DNA of 64,000 nt. It comes from Pararhizobium gei. Its GTDB lineage: Bacteria; Pseudomonadota; Alphaproteobacteria; Rhizobiales; Rhizobiaceae. The stretch lies in contig NZ_CP119411.1 in assembly GCF_029223885.1 (NCBI RefSeq), forward strand, positions 39,270-103,269, written 5' to 3'. Below, in pieces: positions 34,817 through 43,814 of the stretch. Below the pieces are notes generated by a model, which worked only from the letters and a program-made list of their open reading frames with translations, did not search any database and had not been told where the DNA came from. Made by a program: the position numbers and the translations under genes. Each line of letters begins with the position of its first letter. Position 1 is the first letter of the stretch.

Positions 34817-35341
34817 TTATTTCCGACCGTCTGGATGGTCATGTATGGGATCGACCCAATAGACCTCTTGTGGATCCTCGACCGGATCGACATCCGTGAT
34901 GTTGACGACGACGGCCTCATTGTCGGAGCGGACGAGGACACATTCGAGAACATTGTCGGGGTCGGCGTTGATTTCCTGATGCGGCACATAGGGCGGCACA
35001 AAGATAAAATCACCGGGACCGGCTTCCGCGACGAATTGCAAGCGATCTCCCCAGCGCATGCGTGCCTTGCCGCGTATGACGAAGATCACGCTTTCGAGCG
35101 CGCCGTGATGATGCACGCCGGTCTTGGCGTTCGGCTCGATCGCCACGGTTCCGGCCCAGATTTTCTGCGCGCCGACACGGGCATGATTGATCGCCGCCTG
35201 CCGAAACATGCCAGGGGTCTGGGCTGTGTTGGAATCCAGCTGGTCACCCTTGATGACGCGGACGCCGTCATGCTTCCAGCGTTCCTCGTGCGGGTGCGAA
35301 TGGTTGTGGGCGTCATCGCCTTGGTGATGATGGTCGGTCAA
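34817..35341 (-). CDS. Cupin-domain protein
   Basis: One hundred and seventy-four residues if a TTG at 35341 is used. This is preferred because the product then starts with a His-rich leader (TDHHHQGDDAHNHSHPHEER) as in relatives, and the frame farther upstream overlaps the peroxiredoxin gene. The cupin fold shows metal ligands in KTGVHHHGALESVIFVIRGK and GDFIFVPPYVPHQEINAD. The His-rich tail suggests metal binding. It lies 29 bases after the peroxiredoxin-like gene in the same operon. Its reaction is unknown; sulfur or metabolite dioxygenase or binding roles are possible. Confidence 0.82.
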   Translation of the reverse strand: MTDHHHQGDDAHNHSHPHEERWKHDGVRVIKGDQLDSNTAQTPGMFRQAAINHARVGAQKIWAGTVAIEPNAKTGVHHHGALESVIFVIRGKARMRWGDRLQFVAEAGPGDFIFVPPYVPHQEINADPDNVLECVLVRSDNEAVVVNITDVDPVEDPQEVYWVDPIHDHPDGRK

Positions 35342-35370
35342 GATACAAATTCCGATTCTGGCGTTGAAGG

Positions 35371-36045
35371 TCAGGCGGCAGCGCGCAGGTTGATATCGCG
35401 CACGGCATCGATGATAGCGCCGGGTTCGGTGCGCACAAGCCAGTCCGGACTGACATCGGCAAATTGGACGATGCCCTTCTGATCGATCACCACGACCGTC
35501 GGCATGGGCAGTTCCCATGTTCCCGTGCCGGTCACGTCGCCGATTGGCGTACCGGTCTTCAGCGAAAGTCTGCGGGACGGCGCGTCGAATTCATAGGTGA
35601 CGCCGAAACGGCGGGCGAGCGCATTGCCTTTGTCCGTGGCGACCCGGAAGCTGAGCGCATGGCGCTCCTTGATAGCGCGGAGCTTCTCGGGGACCTGCGG
35701 ACTGACGCCGACCAGGGTGGCGCCGAGCCCGGCCAGTTGCGGGGCCAAATGCTCATTGTAGTAGGGGAGGGCGATGTTGCAGGCCGGGCATCCGGCAAAA
35801 CGGAAGAAGACCAGCACCAGCGGGCCGGACGGAAGCAGTCCCTGAGGCGTCAGCAGTCCCTCATCGACTTCGGTGAGCGCGAAGGTCCCCACGGCGTCGC
35901 CGCGCTTGACGAAGGCCGAGCGATCGGCGGTATCGACCAGCAGGCGCCGCTGGTCGACGTTGATCTTGAGTTTGTCGGCGGGCATCGTGAGCGCCCGGTT
36001 TGCCTGAAAATCGGCAAGCGTCTGATTGAGCGATGTGCTGGTCAT
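35371..36045 (-). CDS. AhpC/TSA-family thiol peroxidase-like protein
   Basis: Two hundred and twenty-four residues with a thioredoxin fold. FFRFAGCPACNIALPYYNEH carries a CPAC pair (C86, C89) in place of the usual single peroxidatic Cys in TxxC, resembling the AhpC-TSA_2/peroxiredoxin-like group. GVSPQVPEKLRAIKERHAL, ARRFGVTYEFDAPSR and MPTVVVIDQKGIVQFADVSP complete the fold. It diverges from the sulfur-type operon at 36288 and may guard the flavin monooxygenases against peroxide. Confidence 0.88.
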   Translation of the reverse strand: MTSTSLNQTLADFQANRALTMPADKLKINVDQRRLLVDTADRSAFVKRGDAVGTFALTEVDEGLLTPQGLLPSGPLVLVFFRFAGCPACNIALPYYNEHLAPQLAGLGATLVGVSPQVPEKLRAIKERHALSFRVATDKGNALARRFGVTYEFDAPSRRLSLKTGTPIGDVTGTGTWELPMPTVVVIDQKGIVQFADVSPDWLVRTEPGAIIDAVRDINLRAAA

Positions 36046-36287
36046 GGTCTCTCCTTAACATGCGGCAGGCCCCTCCGGACCGGCATTGACCTACATCCTA
36101 AGACGAGAGACGCCTTCCTCGCGAGGGACAGGTTTTCGAAATGCCTGCCACCGACCGCCCAATTTTTTTAAATTCGCTCACGATCGGCAACATCAATTCC
36201 TTTAATCTATTAAATTTGTAGATATTGTAAACAACGCTGATGACCATTACCAGCTGCCGCTTTCTCAGAACTTCGGAGGCTTTCGAG
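36046..36287. promoter_or_regulatory. Divergent AT-rich promoter region of the first sulfur-type unit
   Basis: The region between the peroxiredoxin-like and DszC-like genes is strongly AT-rich at 36160-36235. It contains CTTTAATCT at 36200-36208, which recurs at 43762-43770 in front of the second unit, and an AAATTTGTAGATATTGTAAAC stretch suited to LysR-type binding. No regulator gene lies nearby. Confidence 0.4.
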
Positions 36288-37457
36288 ATGAACGTCACAC
36301 CGCTTCGCAGCAACGTGCCGCCCTTGGCGCAGACCGCGATCGCTGCTGCTGCAGACCTCTCGGCCGTCTTTGCCGGAACGGCGCATCTCTATGATGCCAG
36401 CACCGAATTTCCGAGTGAAAATATTCGACTGCTGCAACAGGCGGGGCTGACCGCCCTGACGGCACCGGTCGAACTGGGCGGGAGCGGTGCCGGGCTTGCG
36501 GAGGCTGCAGAGGTCATTCGGTCAATCGCCCGTGGCGAACCTTCGACCGCGTTAATAATGATCATGCAATATATCAATCTTGCGACGCTCCCTGCCAGCC
36601 GCTGGCCTGTCCATCTCGTTTCCCGCGTCATCGACGACGCGGTGAAGAAGGGTGCTCTGATCAACGCCCTGCGGGTCGAGCCGGAACTCGGCACGCCGAT
36701 CCGCGGCGGGTTGCCGGCGGCGACGGCGAGATGCACGGCCGATGGCTGGGCGATCAGCGGGCGAAAGATTTACTCCACCGGCGTCGAAGGTCTGACATGG
36801 GCGATCGTCTGGGCACGAACCGACGAAGACGCCCCACGCGTCGGCGGCTTCCTCGTTCCGGTCGACAGCCCCGGTTTTCGTGTCGAGAAGACCTGGAACC
36901 CGCTCGGCATGCGCGCCACCGGCAGCCATGATGCGGTGCTGGAAGATGTCCACATTCCGCTCGACCACGCCGTCGATATCCGCCTGCCATCCGAATGGGA
37001 TGCGCGCGGCGAGGGGCAGGCGGGCTGGTTTGGCATCCTACCCGGCGCGCTCTATACCGGCGTTGCGGAGGCAGCCCGCGACTGGCTGGTGCAGTTCCTG
37101 CAAAACCGTGTCCCAACCAACCTTGGCCAGCCGCTCTCCACCGTTCCGCGCATCCAGCAGGCGGTCGGCGAGATCGAGGAACTCCTCGCCGTCAACCGCC
37201 GCCTGATTGCATCCGCCGCCCGCGATATCGACGAAGGTCTGGGCGTCTCGCCGTCTGAAGCCGGTCTCATCAAGGTCGTCACCACTGAAAACGCCATTCT
37301 TGCCGTCGAGAAGGCGCTGAAGCTCACCGGCAATCACGGCGTCTCGCGCAACAACCCGCTGGAGCGTCACCATCGCGACGTGCTGTGCGGCCGTATTCAC
37401 AGTCCCCAGGAAGACACCGTTCGCACCGGCGCGGGGAAGCTCGCGCTCGGTCTCTGA
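36288..37457 (+). CDS. Acyl-CoA-dehydrogenase-fold flavin monooxygenase (DszC/SfnC-like)
   Basis: Three hundred and eighty-nine residues from the ATG at 36288, with GGAGG upstream. The fold is that of acyl-CoA dehydrogenases (LTALTAPVELGGSGAGLAEA, ALIMIMQYINLATLPAS, GWAISGRKIYSTGVEGLTWA, NPLGMRATGSHDAVLEDVHI, LKLTGNHGVSRNNPLERHHR). The catalytic Glu of true dehydrogenases is not evident, and the neighbours are sulfonate-uptake genes. This points to the DszC/SfnC oxygenase group acting on organosulfur compounds rather than to fatty-acid oxidation. It heads a six- to seven-gene operon. Confidence 0.85.
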   Translation: MNVTPLRSNVPPLAQTAIAAAADLSAVFAGTAHLYDASTEFPSENIRLLQQAGLTALTAPVELGGSGAGLAEAAEVIRSIARGEPSTALIMIMQYINLATLPASRWPVHLVSRVIDDAVKKGALINALRVEPELGTPIRGGLPAATARCTADGWAISGRKIYSTGVEGLTWAIVWARTDEDAPRVGGFLVPVDSPGFRVEKTWNPLGMRATGSHDAVLEDVHIPLDHAVDIRLPSEWDARGEGQAGWFGILPGALYTGVAEAARDWLVQFLQNRVPTNLGQPLSTVPRIQQAVGEIEELLAVNRRLIASAARDIDEGLGVSPSEAGLIKVVTTENAILAVEKALKLTGNHGVSRNNPLERHHRDVLCGRIHSPQEDTVRTGAGKLALGL

Positions 37458-37477
37458 TCCATGAAAGGATGATATCC

Positions 37478-38602
37478 ATGCCTGTCGAAATCATCGGGTA
37501 TATCGGAAATCACAATGCCTCCGAGACGATCCCGGCCTCCGGCCCGGTCATCAATCTGCAGCATATCGCGGCGGCCGCGGCGATCCATGAAAACGGAGGC
37601 TTCGACCGTGTCCTCTTCGCCTTCCACTCGACCTCGCCCGAAAGCATTCTGATCGCCCAGCATGTCGCCGCCATCACCACAAAACTGAAGCTGATGATCG
37701 CGCACCGGCCGGGCTTCACCGCTCCGACATTGGCGGCACGGCAACTGGCGACGCTCGATCACCTGACGAATGGCCGGGTGTCCGTCCATATCATCACCGG
37801 CGGCAACGATCAGGAACTGGCTCAGGATGGCGATCATCTGACGAAGGACGAGCGTTACGCTCGTACCAGCGAGTATCTCGATGTCGTCCGCAGCGAATGG
37901 ACCAGCGAAACGCCGTTCGACTATGCCGGCAGATATTACACCGTCGATCGCGGCCACTCGAATGTCCGGCCGCAAGGTCCCGAAGGCATTCCGATCTATT
38001 TCGGCGGCTCGTCCGATGCGGCTTTCACGGTTGCCGGCAAGCATGCCGATATCTACGCGCTCTGGGGAGAAACCCATGCGCAGGTTGCAGAGACGATCAA
38101 GCGCGTTCGCGAGGCGGCAGCACCCCATGGCCGCAGCCCCCGTTTCAGCCTGTCGCTGCGACCCATCCTCGCCGAAACGGAGGACGCGGCCTGGGCGAAG
38201 GCTGCGCAACTCCTTGAAGGGGCAAAGGCGCTTCGGGCCAGTGCATCAGGAGAACGGCTGGTCAATGTAAACGCCAAGGTTGCAGGACATGAACCGCCAA
38301 ACGAGGGGTCTCGACGCCTCCTTGCCGCCGCCGCGCAAGGCGCGCGCCTTGACAAGCGGCTGTGGACCGAGATGGCGGCGCTGACCGGCGCCAGCGGCAA
38401 CTCGACGTCCTTGGTTGGAACGCCGGATCAGGTCGCCGATGCGCTGCTCGACTACTACGATCTTGGCGTCACGACATTCCTCATCCGCGGCTTCGACCCG
38501 CTTGAGGATGCCTTCCATTATGGCCGTGATCTCATTCCGCGTCTGCGCAAGCTGGTCGCCGAGCGAGACGGCGAACTTAGCCGCGCCGAGGCCGCTGAAT
38601 AA
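37478..38602 (+). CDS. FMN-dependent alkanesulfonate monooxygenase-like (SsuD) LLM protein
   Basis: Three hundred and seventy-four residues. SsuD-family segments are present: KLKLMIAHRPGFTAPTLAAR, QLATLDHLTNGRVSVHIITG, DQELAQDGDHLTKDERYART, IPIYFGGSSDAAFTVAGKHA, YALWGETHAQVAETIKRVRE. It would desulfonate alkanesulfonates to aldehyde and sulfite with reduced FMN. No dedicated flavin reductase lies in this operon; the one at 25682 or a genomic SsuE could serve. AAAGGAT precedes the ATG at 37478. Confidence 0.92.
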   Translation: MPVEIIGYIGNHNASETIPASGPVINLQHIAAAAAIHENGGFDRVLFAFHSTSPESILIAQHVAAITTKLKLMIAHRPGFTAPTLAARQLATLDHLTNGRVSVHIITGGNDQELAQDGDHLTKDERYARTSEYLDVVRSEWTSETPFDYAGRYYTVDRGHSNVRPQGPEGIPIYFGGSSDAAFTVAGKHADIYALWGETHAQVAETIKRVREAAAPHGRSPRFSLSLRPILAETEDAAWAKAAQLLEGAKALRASASGERLVNVNAKVAGHEPPNEGSRRLLAAAAQGARLDKRLWTEMAALTGASGNSTSLVGTPDQVADALLDYYDLGVTTFLIRGFDPLEDAFHYGRDLIPRLRKLVAERDGELSRAEAAE

Positions 38603-38654
38603 TCGATCAATCGACTTTCACTTCAACGGATGCCCAAGGGGCAGAGAGACAATC

Positions 38655-39707
38655 ATGACCTTGAATCTGAAGACGTCCATATCCAGAAAAAACGGCGTTG
38701 ATCGCCGCGCCTTCCTGAAGACGGCTGGTGCGCTTAGCCTGGCAGTACCGCTCGCCGGCTTTTCGACGAGCAGCCTTTTTGCCCAATCGGCGGTGCCGGC
38801 AGGCGAGCTGAAGAAGATCAAGTTCGCCACCAACGCCTCGGCAATCTGCCTTGCCCCGGTCTTCGTGGCGCAGGAGCACGGCATCTTCAAGAAATACGGG
38901 CTCGATGTCGAACTCGTCAATTTCGGTGCCTCGACCGAGGCGCTGCTGGAAGCCATCGCCACCGGCAAGGCCGATGGCGGCGTCGGCATGGCTTTGCGCT
39001 GGCTGAAAGCGCTGGAACAGGGCTTCGACGTCAAGATCACCGCCGGCACGCATGGTGGATGCTCGCGGCTCGTCGCGCTGAAGTCGCAGGGGATCACCAC
39101 CCTGTCGCAACTGAAGGGCAAGACGATCGGCATTTCCGACCTTGCCAGCCCCGGCAAGAATTTCTTCTCGATTCTTCTGCACAAGGAAGGTATCGATCCA
39201 GTCGCCGACGTCGAATGGCGGCAATATCCGGGCGAACTGCTGCAGCTTGCTGCCGACAAAGGCGAAATTCACGCGATCGCCGACGGCGACCCGAAAGCCT
39301 ATTTCTGGCTGCAGGACCCGAAATACATTCAGGTCGCCTCCAACCTCGATCACGGTTTCGAAAACCGCGTCTGCTGCATCGTCGGCCTGCGTGGCAGCCT
39401 GATCCGCGATGACCTGCCGACGGCAACGGCGCTGACGCGTGCTTTGCTCGAGGCACAGGACTGGACGGTTGCCAAGCCGGAAGATGCAGCCAGGGCCTTC
39501 CTGCCGAATGCACCGAAGGACAAATCGATTGACGAACTGGTCGGCGTGCTTCTCGCCCAGACACACAATCATAATCCGACGGGTGCCGACCTTCGCCAGG
39601 AAATCGCGCTCTATGCGCAGGAGCTGCGCGACGTTCAGGTGTTCAAGAACTCGACCGATCCGAACGAATTCGCCGATCGGGTCTATGCCGACGTGCTTTC
39701 GGCTTGA
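38655..39707 (+). CDS. Sulfonate/nitrate/taurine-type ABC substrate-binding protein
   Basis: Three hundred and fifty residues with a Tat-like leader (DRRAFLKTAGALSLAVPLAG). The mature domain is NMT1/SsuA-like (KIKFATNASAICLAPVFVAQ, YGLDVELVNFGASTEALLEA, KGKTIGISDLASPGKNFFSI, GEIHAIADGDPKAYFWLQDP). It delivers an organosulfur or other oxyanionic compound to the permease 12 bases downstream. Confidence 0.92.
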   Translation: MTLNLKTSISRKNGVDRRAFLKTAGALSLAVPLAGFSTSSLFAQSAVPAGELKKIKFATNASAICLAPVFVAQEHGIFKKYGLDVELVNFGASTEALLEAIATGKADGGVGMALRWLKALEQGFDVKITAGTHGGCSRLVALKSQGITTLSQLKGKTIGISDLASPGKNFFSILLHKEGIDPVADVEWRQYPGELLQLAADKGEIHAIADGDPKAYFWLQDPKYIQVASNLDHGFENRVCCIVGLRGSLIRDDLPTATALTRALLEAQDWTVAKPEDAARAFLPNAPKDKSIDELVGVLLAQTHNHNPTGADLRQEIALYAQELRDVQVFKNSTDPNEFADRVYADVLSA

Positions 39708-39719
39708 GGGGGACAGGGC

Positions 39720-40730
39720 ATGGCTTCGATCGATCCCCCTTTTTCCGACAGTGCCGTTCAGGAGATGGTCTCTGTTCGTCCCGCCGCGTCCGTCTGGTGG
39801 ACCGGCCTTGTCGCTGCGGCGGCCTGGGTCGGGACGGCTGCGCTCATCGAGCTGTGGCCGGAAATCATTCCGCAGCCCTATGGACGTGAGCTGGCGGCAG
39901 GGGCGCTGATGATCGCGCTGCTGCTGGCCGTCGTTGCGGCGACCGGCAAGCTCGGCGGCAAGGCCGCCGTCACCATCCGCTATTACGGGCCGTGGTTCCT
40001 TGTCTCGGCTCTGGTCGTCTCCGGTTGGGAAATCGTCACTGCGAAAACCGGCCTGCTGCCGGTGCCGTTCTTCTCCTCGCCGCAGAGCATCCTTGAAGTC
40101 TTTTTCGATGACTGGGAACGGCTTGGGATCAGCGTGTTCTATTCCGTTCTTCTTCTGGCCAAGGGATATTTCTTCGGTGCACTTGCCGGCTTCCTGACCG
40201 GCGTCACCATCGGCTGGTCGCGGGCTGCGAGCTATTGGGTCCATCCCGTGCTGCGGCTGATAGGCCCCCTACCGGCGACCGCCTGGCTACCGCTCGCCTT
40301 CTTCATCTTCCCGACCAGCGGCTCTGCCAGCGTTTTCCTCATCGCTCTTGCGACAGCCTTTCCGGTCACCATCCTCACATGGTCGGGCATCGCCAGCGTC
40401 AACCGCGACTATTATGACATCGCCCGGACGCTCGGCGCCAAGCCGCTCTTCCTGATCGTCAAGGTGGCAATCCCAGCGGCCCTGCCGCATGTTTTCGTCG
40501 GCTTGTTCATGGGGCTCGGTACATCCTTCGCCGTGCTGGTCGTTGCTGAAATGCTGGGCGTCAAGGCCGGTCTCGGCTGGTACCTGCAATGGGCTCAAGG
40601 GTGGGCGGCGTACGCCAACATGTATGCGGCGCTGCTTGTCATGGCACTGATGTGCTCGACGCTGATCACTATTCTCTTCCGTGTTCGGGACTGGTCTCTG
40701 TCCTGGCAGAAAGGCCTTGTCCGATGGTAG
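39720..40730 (+). CDS. ABC transporter permease (SsuC/TauC type)
   Basis: Three hundred and thirty-six residues. Two extra N-terminal helices (WWTGLVAAAAWVGTAALIEL, GALMIALLLAVVAATGKL) precede the usual six-helix core with AGFLTGVTIGWSRAASYWVH and the EAA loop (YDIARTLGAKPLFLIVKVAI). It is longer than the standard 260-270 residues of SsuC. The last codons overlap the ATPase start. Confidence 0.9.
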   Translation: MASIDPPFSDSAVQEMVSVRPAASVWWTGLVAAAAWVGTAALIELWPEIIPQPYGRELAAGALMIALLLAVVAATGKLGGKAAVTIRYYGPWFLVSALVVSGWEIVTAKTGLLPVPFFSSPQSILEVFFDDWERLGISVFYSVLLLAKGYFFGALAGFLTGVTIGWSRAASYWVHPVLRLIGPLPATAWLPLAFFIFPTSGSASVFLIALATAFPVTILTWSGIASVNRDYYDIARTLGAKPLFLIVKVAIPAALPHVFVGLFMGLGTSFAVLVVAEMLGVKAGLGWYLQWAQGWAAYANMYAALLVMALMCSTLITILFRVRDWSLSWQKGLVRW

Positions 40731-41518
40731 CCCTTGCAACGAAAAAGGCGGAGCTTCCGGCGGTCGGTCAGCAGATCGACATCCGCAACGTCTCGCACCA
40801 GTTCGAGCTGGAGGGCGAACCGCTGCCAGTCCTCGACAATGTCGATTTTTCGGTGGAGCCGGGGTCCTTCGTGGCGCTGCTCGGACCCTCCGGATGCGGG
40901 AAATCGACGCTGCTCAGGCTTCTGGCCGGCCTCGATCACCCGACAAGCGGCGAACTCAACGTGGATGGCGAGATCGTCGGCGAGCCGGATCCGTCGCGTA
41001 TTCTGGTATTTCAGGATCCGACGTTGTTTCCCTGGCGCACAGTCTGGGACAATGTCGCGCTCGGGCTGGAAGCGCAGGGCGTTCTCAAGCGCTCCCGGCA
41101 CCGGATCGATAATGCCATCGAACTGGTAGGGCTGAAGGGCTTCGACAAAGCCTATCCGCATCAGCTCTCCGGCGGCATGTCGCAGCGTGTGGCGCTTGCT
41201 CGTGCGCTGGTCAACGAACCGCGCCTTCTCCTGCTCGACGAACCGCTCGGCAAACTCGATTCGCTGACCCGGCTGACCATGCAGACCGAGCTCGTCAGCC
41301 TCTGGCAGCGCGCGGGACTGACGGCGGTGCTCGTCACCCATGATGTCGAGGAAGCCCTGTTCCTGTCGCAGCGCGTACTGATCTTCGGACCGCGGCCGGC
41401 ACGCATCGTCGCTGATATCAGCGTCGATCTTCCCTATCCCCGTCACCGAGGCGATCGGCGTCTGGCCGAACTGCGCCGCGAGGCGCTTGGGCATCTCGGC
41501 CTTGCGGCCACTTGGTAA
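40724..41518 (+). CDS. ABC transporter ATP-binding protein (SsuB/TauB type)
   Basis: Two hundred and sixty-four residues with Walker A GPSGCGKSTLL, Q-loop FQDPTLFPWRTVWDN, signature [15 protein letters not shown], Walker B LLLLDEPLGKLD and VTHDVEEAL. The FPWRT motif after the Q-loop is typical of SsuB/TauB/NrtD ATPases. It completes the sulfonate-type importer. Confidence 0.94.
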   Translation: MVALATKKAELPAVGQQIDIRNVSHQFELEGEPLPVLDNVDFSVEPGSFVALLGPSGCGKSTLLRLLAGLDHPTSGELNVDGEIVGEPDPSRILVFQDPTLFPWRTVWDNVALGLEAQGVLKRSRHRIDNAIELVGLKGFDKAYPHQLSGGMSQRVALARALVNEPRLLLLDEPLGKLDSLTRLTMQTELVSLWQRAGLTAVLVTHDVEEALFLSQRVLIFGPRPARIVADISVDLPYPRHRGDRRLAELRREALGHLGLAATW

Positions 41519-41535
41519 GAAAGCTGGTAAGAACA

Positions 41536-42063
41536 ATGAAAACCCTGAAAACAGTGACCGGCGCAATGCTGGCGACAATGGCGATCGGTCTCGCGTTGCC
41601 TGCGAGCGCCCATATCACCTTTGAAAACAAGGAGGTCGCGCCCGGCGCAACCGTGAAATTCGTGCTGCGCCTGCCGCATGGTTGCTCGGGTAAGACAACG
41701 ACAGGTGTGCGCATCGCCATTCCGGCCGAGCTGACATCGGCCAAGCCGCAGCCGAAACCGGGCTGGACGCTGGCGATCATGACCGACGATGTGCACAAGG
41801 CGTCGGCTGAAACGACGCACGCCCACAGAGCTGGCGCGACGATCAAGGAAATATCCTGGACGGGCGGCACGCTTGAAGATGCCTATTATGATGAGTTCGT
41901 GTTTCGCGCGACAGTCAGCAAGACAGCGGCAAACGCGATCTTCGTGCCCGTCGTGCAGGAATGCGAAGGCGGCAGCGTCGATCGCTGGATCGAGATTCCT
42001 GCAGCTGGCGGCGTGTCCGAGGATCTGAAATATCCGGCCCCTTCCGTTCGGGTTCAGCCCTGA
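41536..42063 (+). CDS. YcnI-family (DUF1775) copper-associated periplasmic protein
   Basis: One hundred and seventy-five residues with a signal peptide (GAMLATMAIGLALPASA) and the mature start HITFENKEVAPGATVKFVLR; the N-terminal His is the copper ligand of YcnI proteins. LPHGCSGKTTTGVRIAIP and PKPGWTLAIMTDDV follow. The ATG at 41536 is used since it directly begins the leader. It is 17 bases after the sulfonate ATPase and 2 bases before the CopC-CopD gene, so copper handling is transcribed with sulfur uptake here. Confidence 0.9.
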   Translation: MKTLKTVTGAMLATMAIGLALPASAHITFENKEVAPGATVKFVLRLPHGCSGKTTTGVRIAIPAELTSAKPQPKPGWTLAIMTDDVHKASAETTHAHRAGATIKEISWTGGTLEDAYYDEFVFRATVSKTAANAIFVPVVQECEGGSVDRWIEIPAAGGVSEDLKYPAPSVRVQP

Positions 42064-42065
42064 CC

Positions 42066-43676
42066 GTGCAGTACAGCGCAAAATGGGCGGTGATGATCTG
42101 CATCGCCGTCTTCCTATCGGTTTTCTACTCGGGCGCTGCTTTTGCCCATGCCAGCCTGATCAAATCCGATCCGGCCGATAGCTCCGTGTCGGACGCTGCT
42201 CCGAAGTCGGTCACGCTGCGGTTTTCGGAGGCGGTCAGGCCGCTGGTGGCGCGGCTTATCCATCCGGGCGGCCATACCGAAGTTCTGAAAGACATCGGCG
42301 AGAAGGGCGACACCATCGTGTTCACCCTGCCGGACACGCTCGAAAACGGCACTCACATTCTGTCCTGGCGCGTGACCTCGTCCGATGGTCACCCGATCGG
42401 CGGTGGACTGGTCTTTTCGATCGGTGCCCCCAGCACGATCGCGCCATCGGTCGAACCGCAAACCGATTTGGCCGTCAGATCGGGATTGTGGGCCGCACGG
42501 CTTGTTCTGATGCTCGGCCTGGTCTTCGGTGTCGGCGGCACTGCCTTCTCGATTCTGATCGCCGGCCAGCCCGTTGCGCGTGAAGAGTGGCCGGTGGGAG
42601 GACTGCTGCTGGCCGGCCTGTTGGCGACACCATTGCTGATCGGCTTCCAGGGACTGGATGCGCTAGGCGAGCCTGTGCGGGCTTTGCTGCGATGGGATGC
42701 CTGGAGCGCCGGCCTTTTCGCCACCGGGTTCGGTCGTGCCGTCGTTCTTGGGGCGACTGCGCTTGTCCTTGCCTACGCAGCCCGCCAGACCGGCCGCCGC
42801 ATCGGCATCGTGCTTGCCTCTCTCTCCCTTCTCAACGTCGGTCTTGCGATTGCAAGCGCCGGTCATGCCGCGACTGCATCACCAACGCTGCTCACCCGGC
42901 CGGCCCTTTTTCTTCATGCCATAACCGCCACACTCTGGATCGGTGCTCTGCTGCCCTTGGCGATCCTGTTCAAACAGCAATCATTCGGCGCGATGCTGCC
43001 GCTGAAGCGCTTCTCAGCGGCAATCCCCCTGATCGTCGGCGTCCTGATCCTCTCCGGACTGGCTCTGGCGGTCGTGCAATTGCGCACCGTCACCGCGCTT
43101 TGGACGACCGATTATGGACAAGTGCTGCTGGCTAAGCTGGCCCTCGTTGCTGCGCTCCTGCTCCTCGCCGCGTTCAATCGCTATCGACTGACGGAACCCG
43201 TCCTCGCCGGCAGCAAGACCGCAGTTCGGCAATTGCGGCGCAGCATTCTGGCGGAAGTGGTCTTGGGCAGTTTGATCATCGCCGCGCTCGGCCTGTGGCG
43301 TTTCACGCCACCGCCGCGCACCTTGGCGGCGGCTCCGGTCGCGTCGCAGGAAATCACGGCGAACAAGGACGGTTTGAGCGCAATCCTGTCCATTCATCCT
43401 CCCGTCACTGGGGCGGTCTTCGTCGAGGTCCGCGATATCGTTCTCGATGGCAAACCGCTGGAGCCGCTCTCGGTCAGCATTGACCTCGATAAGCCGTCCT
43501 ATGGCATTGGCCCGTTCACCCGTCCTGCACGGAAAACCTCTGCACAGCGATATCGCGCCGATGGGTTCGTGCTGCCGCTCGATGGCTTCTGGGTCGTTCG
43601 CGTGACGGTGCTCGTTTCGGAGTTCAGGTCCGTAACCCTTACCGATGTGTTCGATATTGCGAAGGCAACGCGATAA
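42066..43676 (+). CDS. CopC-CopD fusion copper-resistance membrane protein (YcnJ-like)
   Basis: About 536 residues from a GTG at 42066. After a leader (VFLSVFYSGAAFA) the CopC domain starts HASLIKSDPADSSVSDAAPK and holds WRVTSSDGHPIGGGLVFSIG. About eight membrane helices form the CopD part (ARLVLMLGLVFGVGGTAFSI, LFLHAITATLWIGALLPLAI). A periplasmic tail of about 120 residues ends the protein. Such fusions import or hand over copper; with YcnI they likely supply copper to a periplasmic or membrane enzyme. Confidence 0.9.
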   Translation: MQYSAKWAVMICIAVFLSVFYSGAAFAHASLIKSDPADSSVSDAAPKSVTLRFSEAVRPLVARLIHPGGHTEVLKDIGEKGDTIVFTLPDTLENGTHILSWRVTSSDGHPIGGGLVFSIGAPSTIAPSVEPQTDLAVRSGLWAARLVLMLGLVFGVGGTAFSILIAGQPVAREEWPVGGLLLAGLLATPLLIGFQGLDALGEPVRALLRWDAWSAGLFATGFGRAVVLGATALVLAYAARQTGRRIGIVLASLSLLNVGLAIASAGHAATASPTLLTRPALFLHAITATLWIGALLPLAILFKQQSFGAMLPLKRFSAAIPLIVGVLILSGLALAVVQLRTVTALWTTDYGQVLLAKLALVAALLLLAAFNRYRLTEPVLAGSKTAVRQLRRSILAEVVLGSLIIAALGLWRFTPPPRTLAAAPVASQEITANKDGLSAILSIHPPVTGAVFVEVRDIVLDGKPLEPLSVSIDLDKPSYGIGPFTRPARKTSAQRYRADGFVLPLDGFWVVRVTVLVSEFRSVTLTDVFDIAKATR

Positions 43677-43814
43677 CCGGCCACTGTGCCCCGGTACAGA
43701 ATTCCTTTCTCCCAACAGGCCGCAAATGGCAATAGAATACCTATTACATGGATTTTATATTCTTTAATCTGATGTCTCGAGCGATGCTTTCACCCATCGT
43801 ACAGGAGAGATCAG
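43677..43814 (+). promoter_or_regulatory. Promoter region of the second sulfur-type unit
   Basis: It contains the dyad AATAG-AATAC-CTATT at 43731-43745 and CTTTAATCT at 43762-43770, the latter shared with the promoter at 36200. ACAGGAGAG precedes the ATG at 43815. No terminator was seen after the CopC-CopD gene, so read-through is possible. Confidence 0.4.

Noticed and set aside
36288-37457. Fatty-acid acyl-CoA dehydrogenase
   Set aside because: The fold matches, but the position beside SsuD- and SsuABC-like genes and the absence of beta-oxidation neighbours favour the DszC/SfnC monooxygenase group.
38607-40244. 545-residue minus-strand open frame
   Set aside because: Covers two plus-strand transporter genes; sequence is Arg/Gly/Asp-rich with no fold features.
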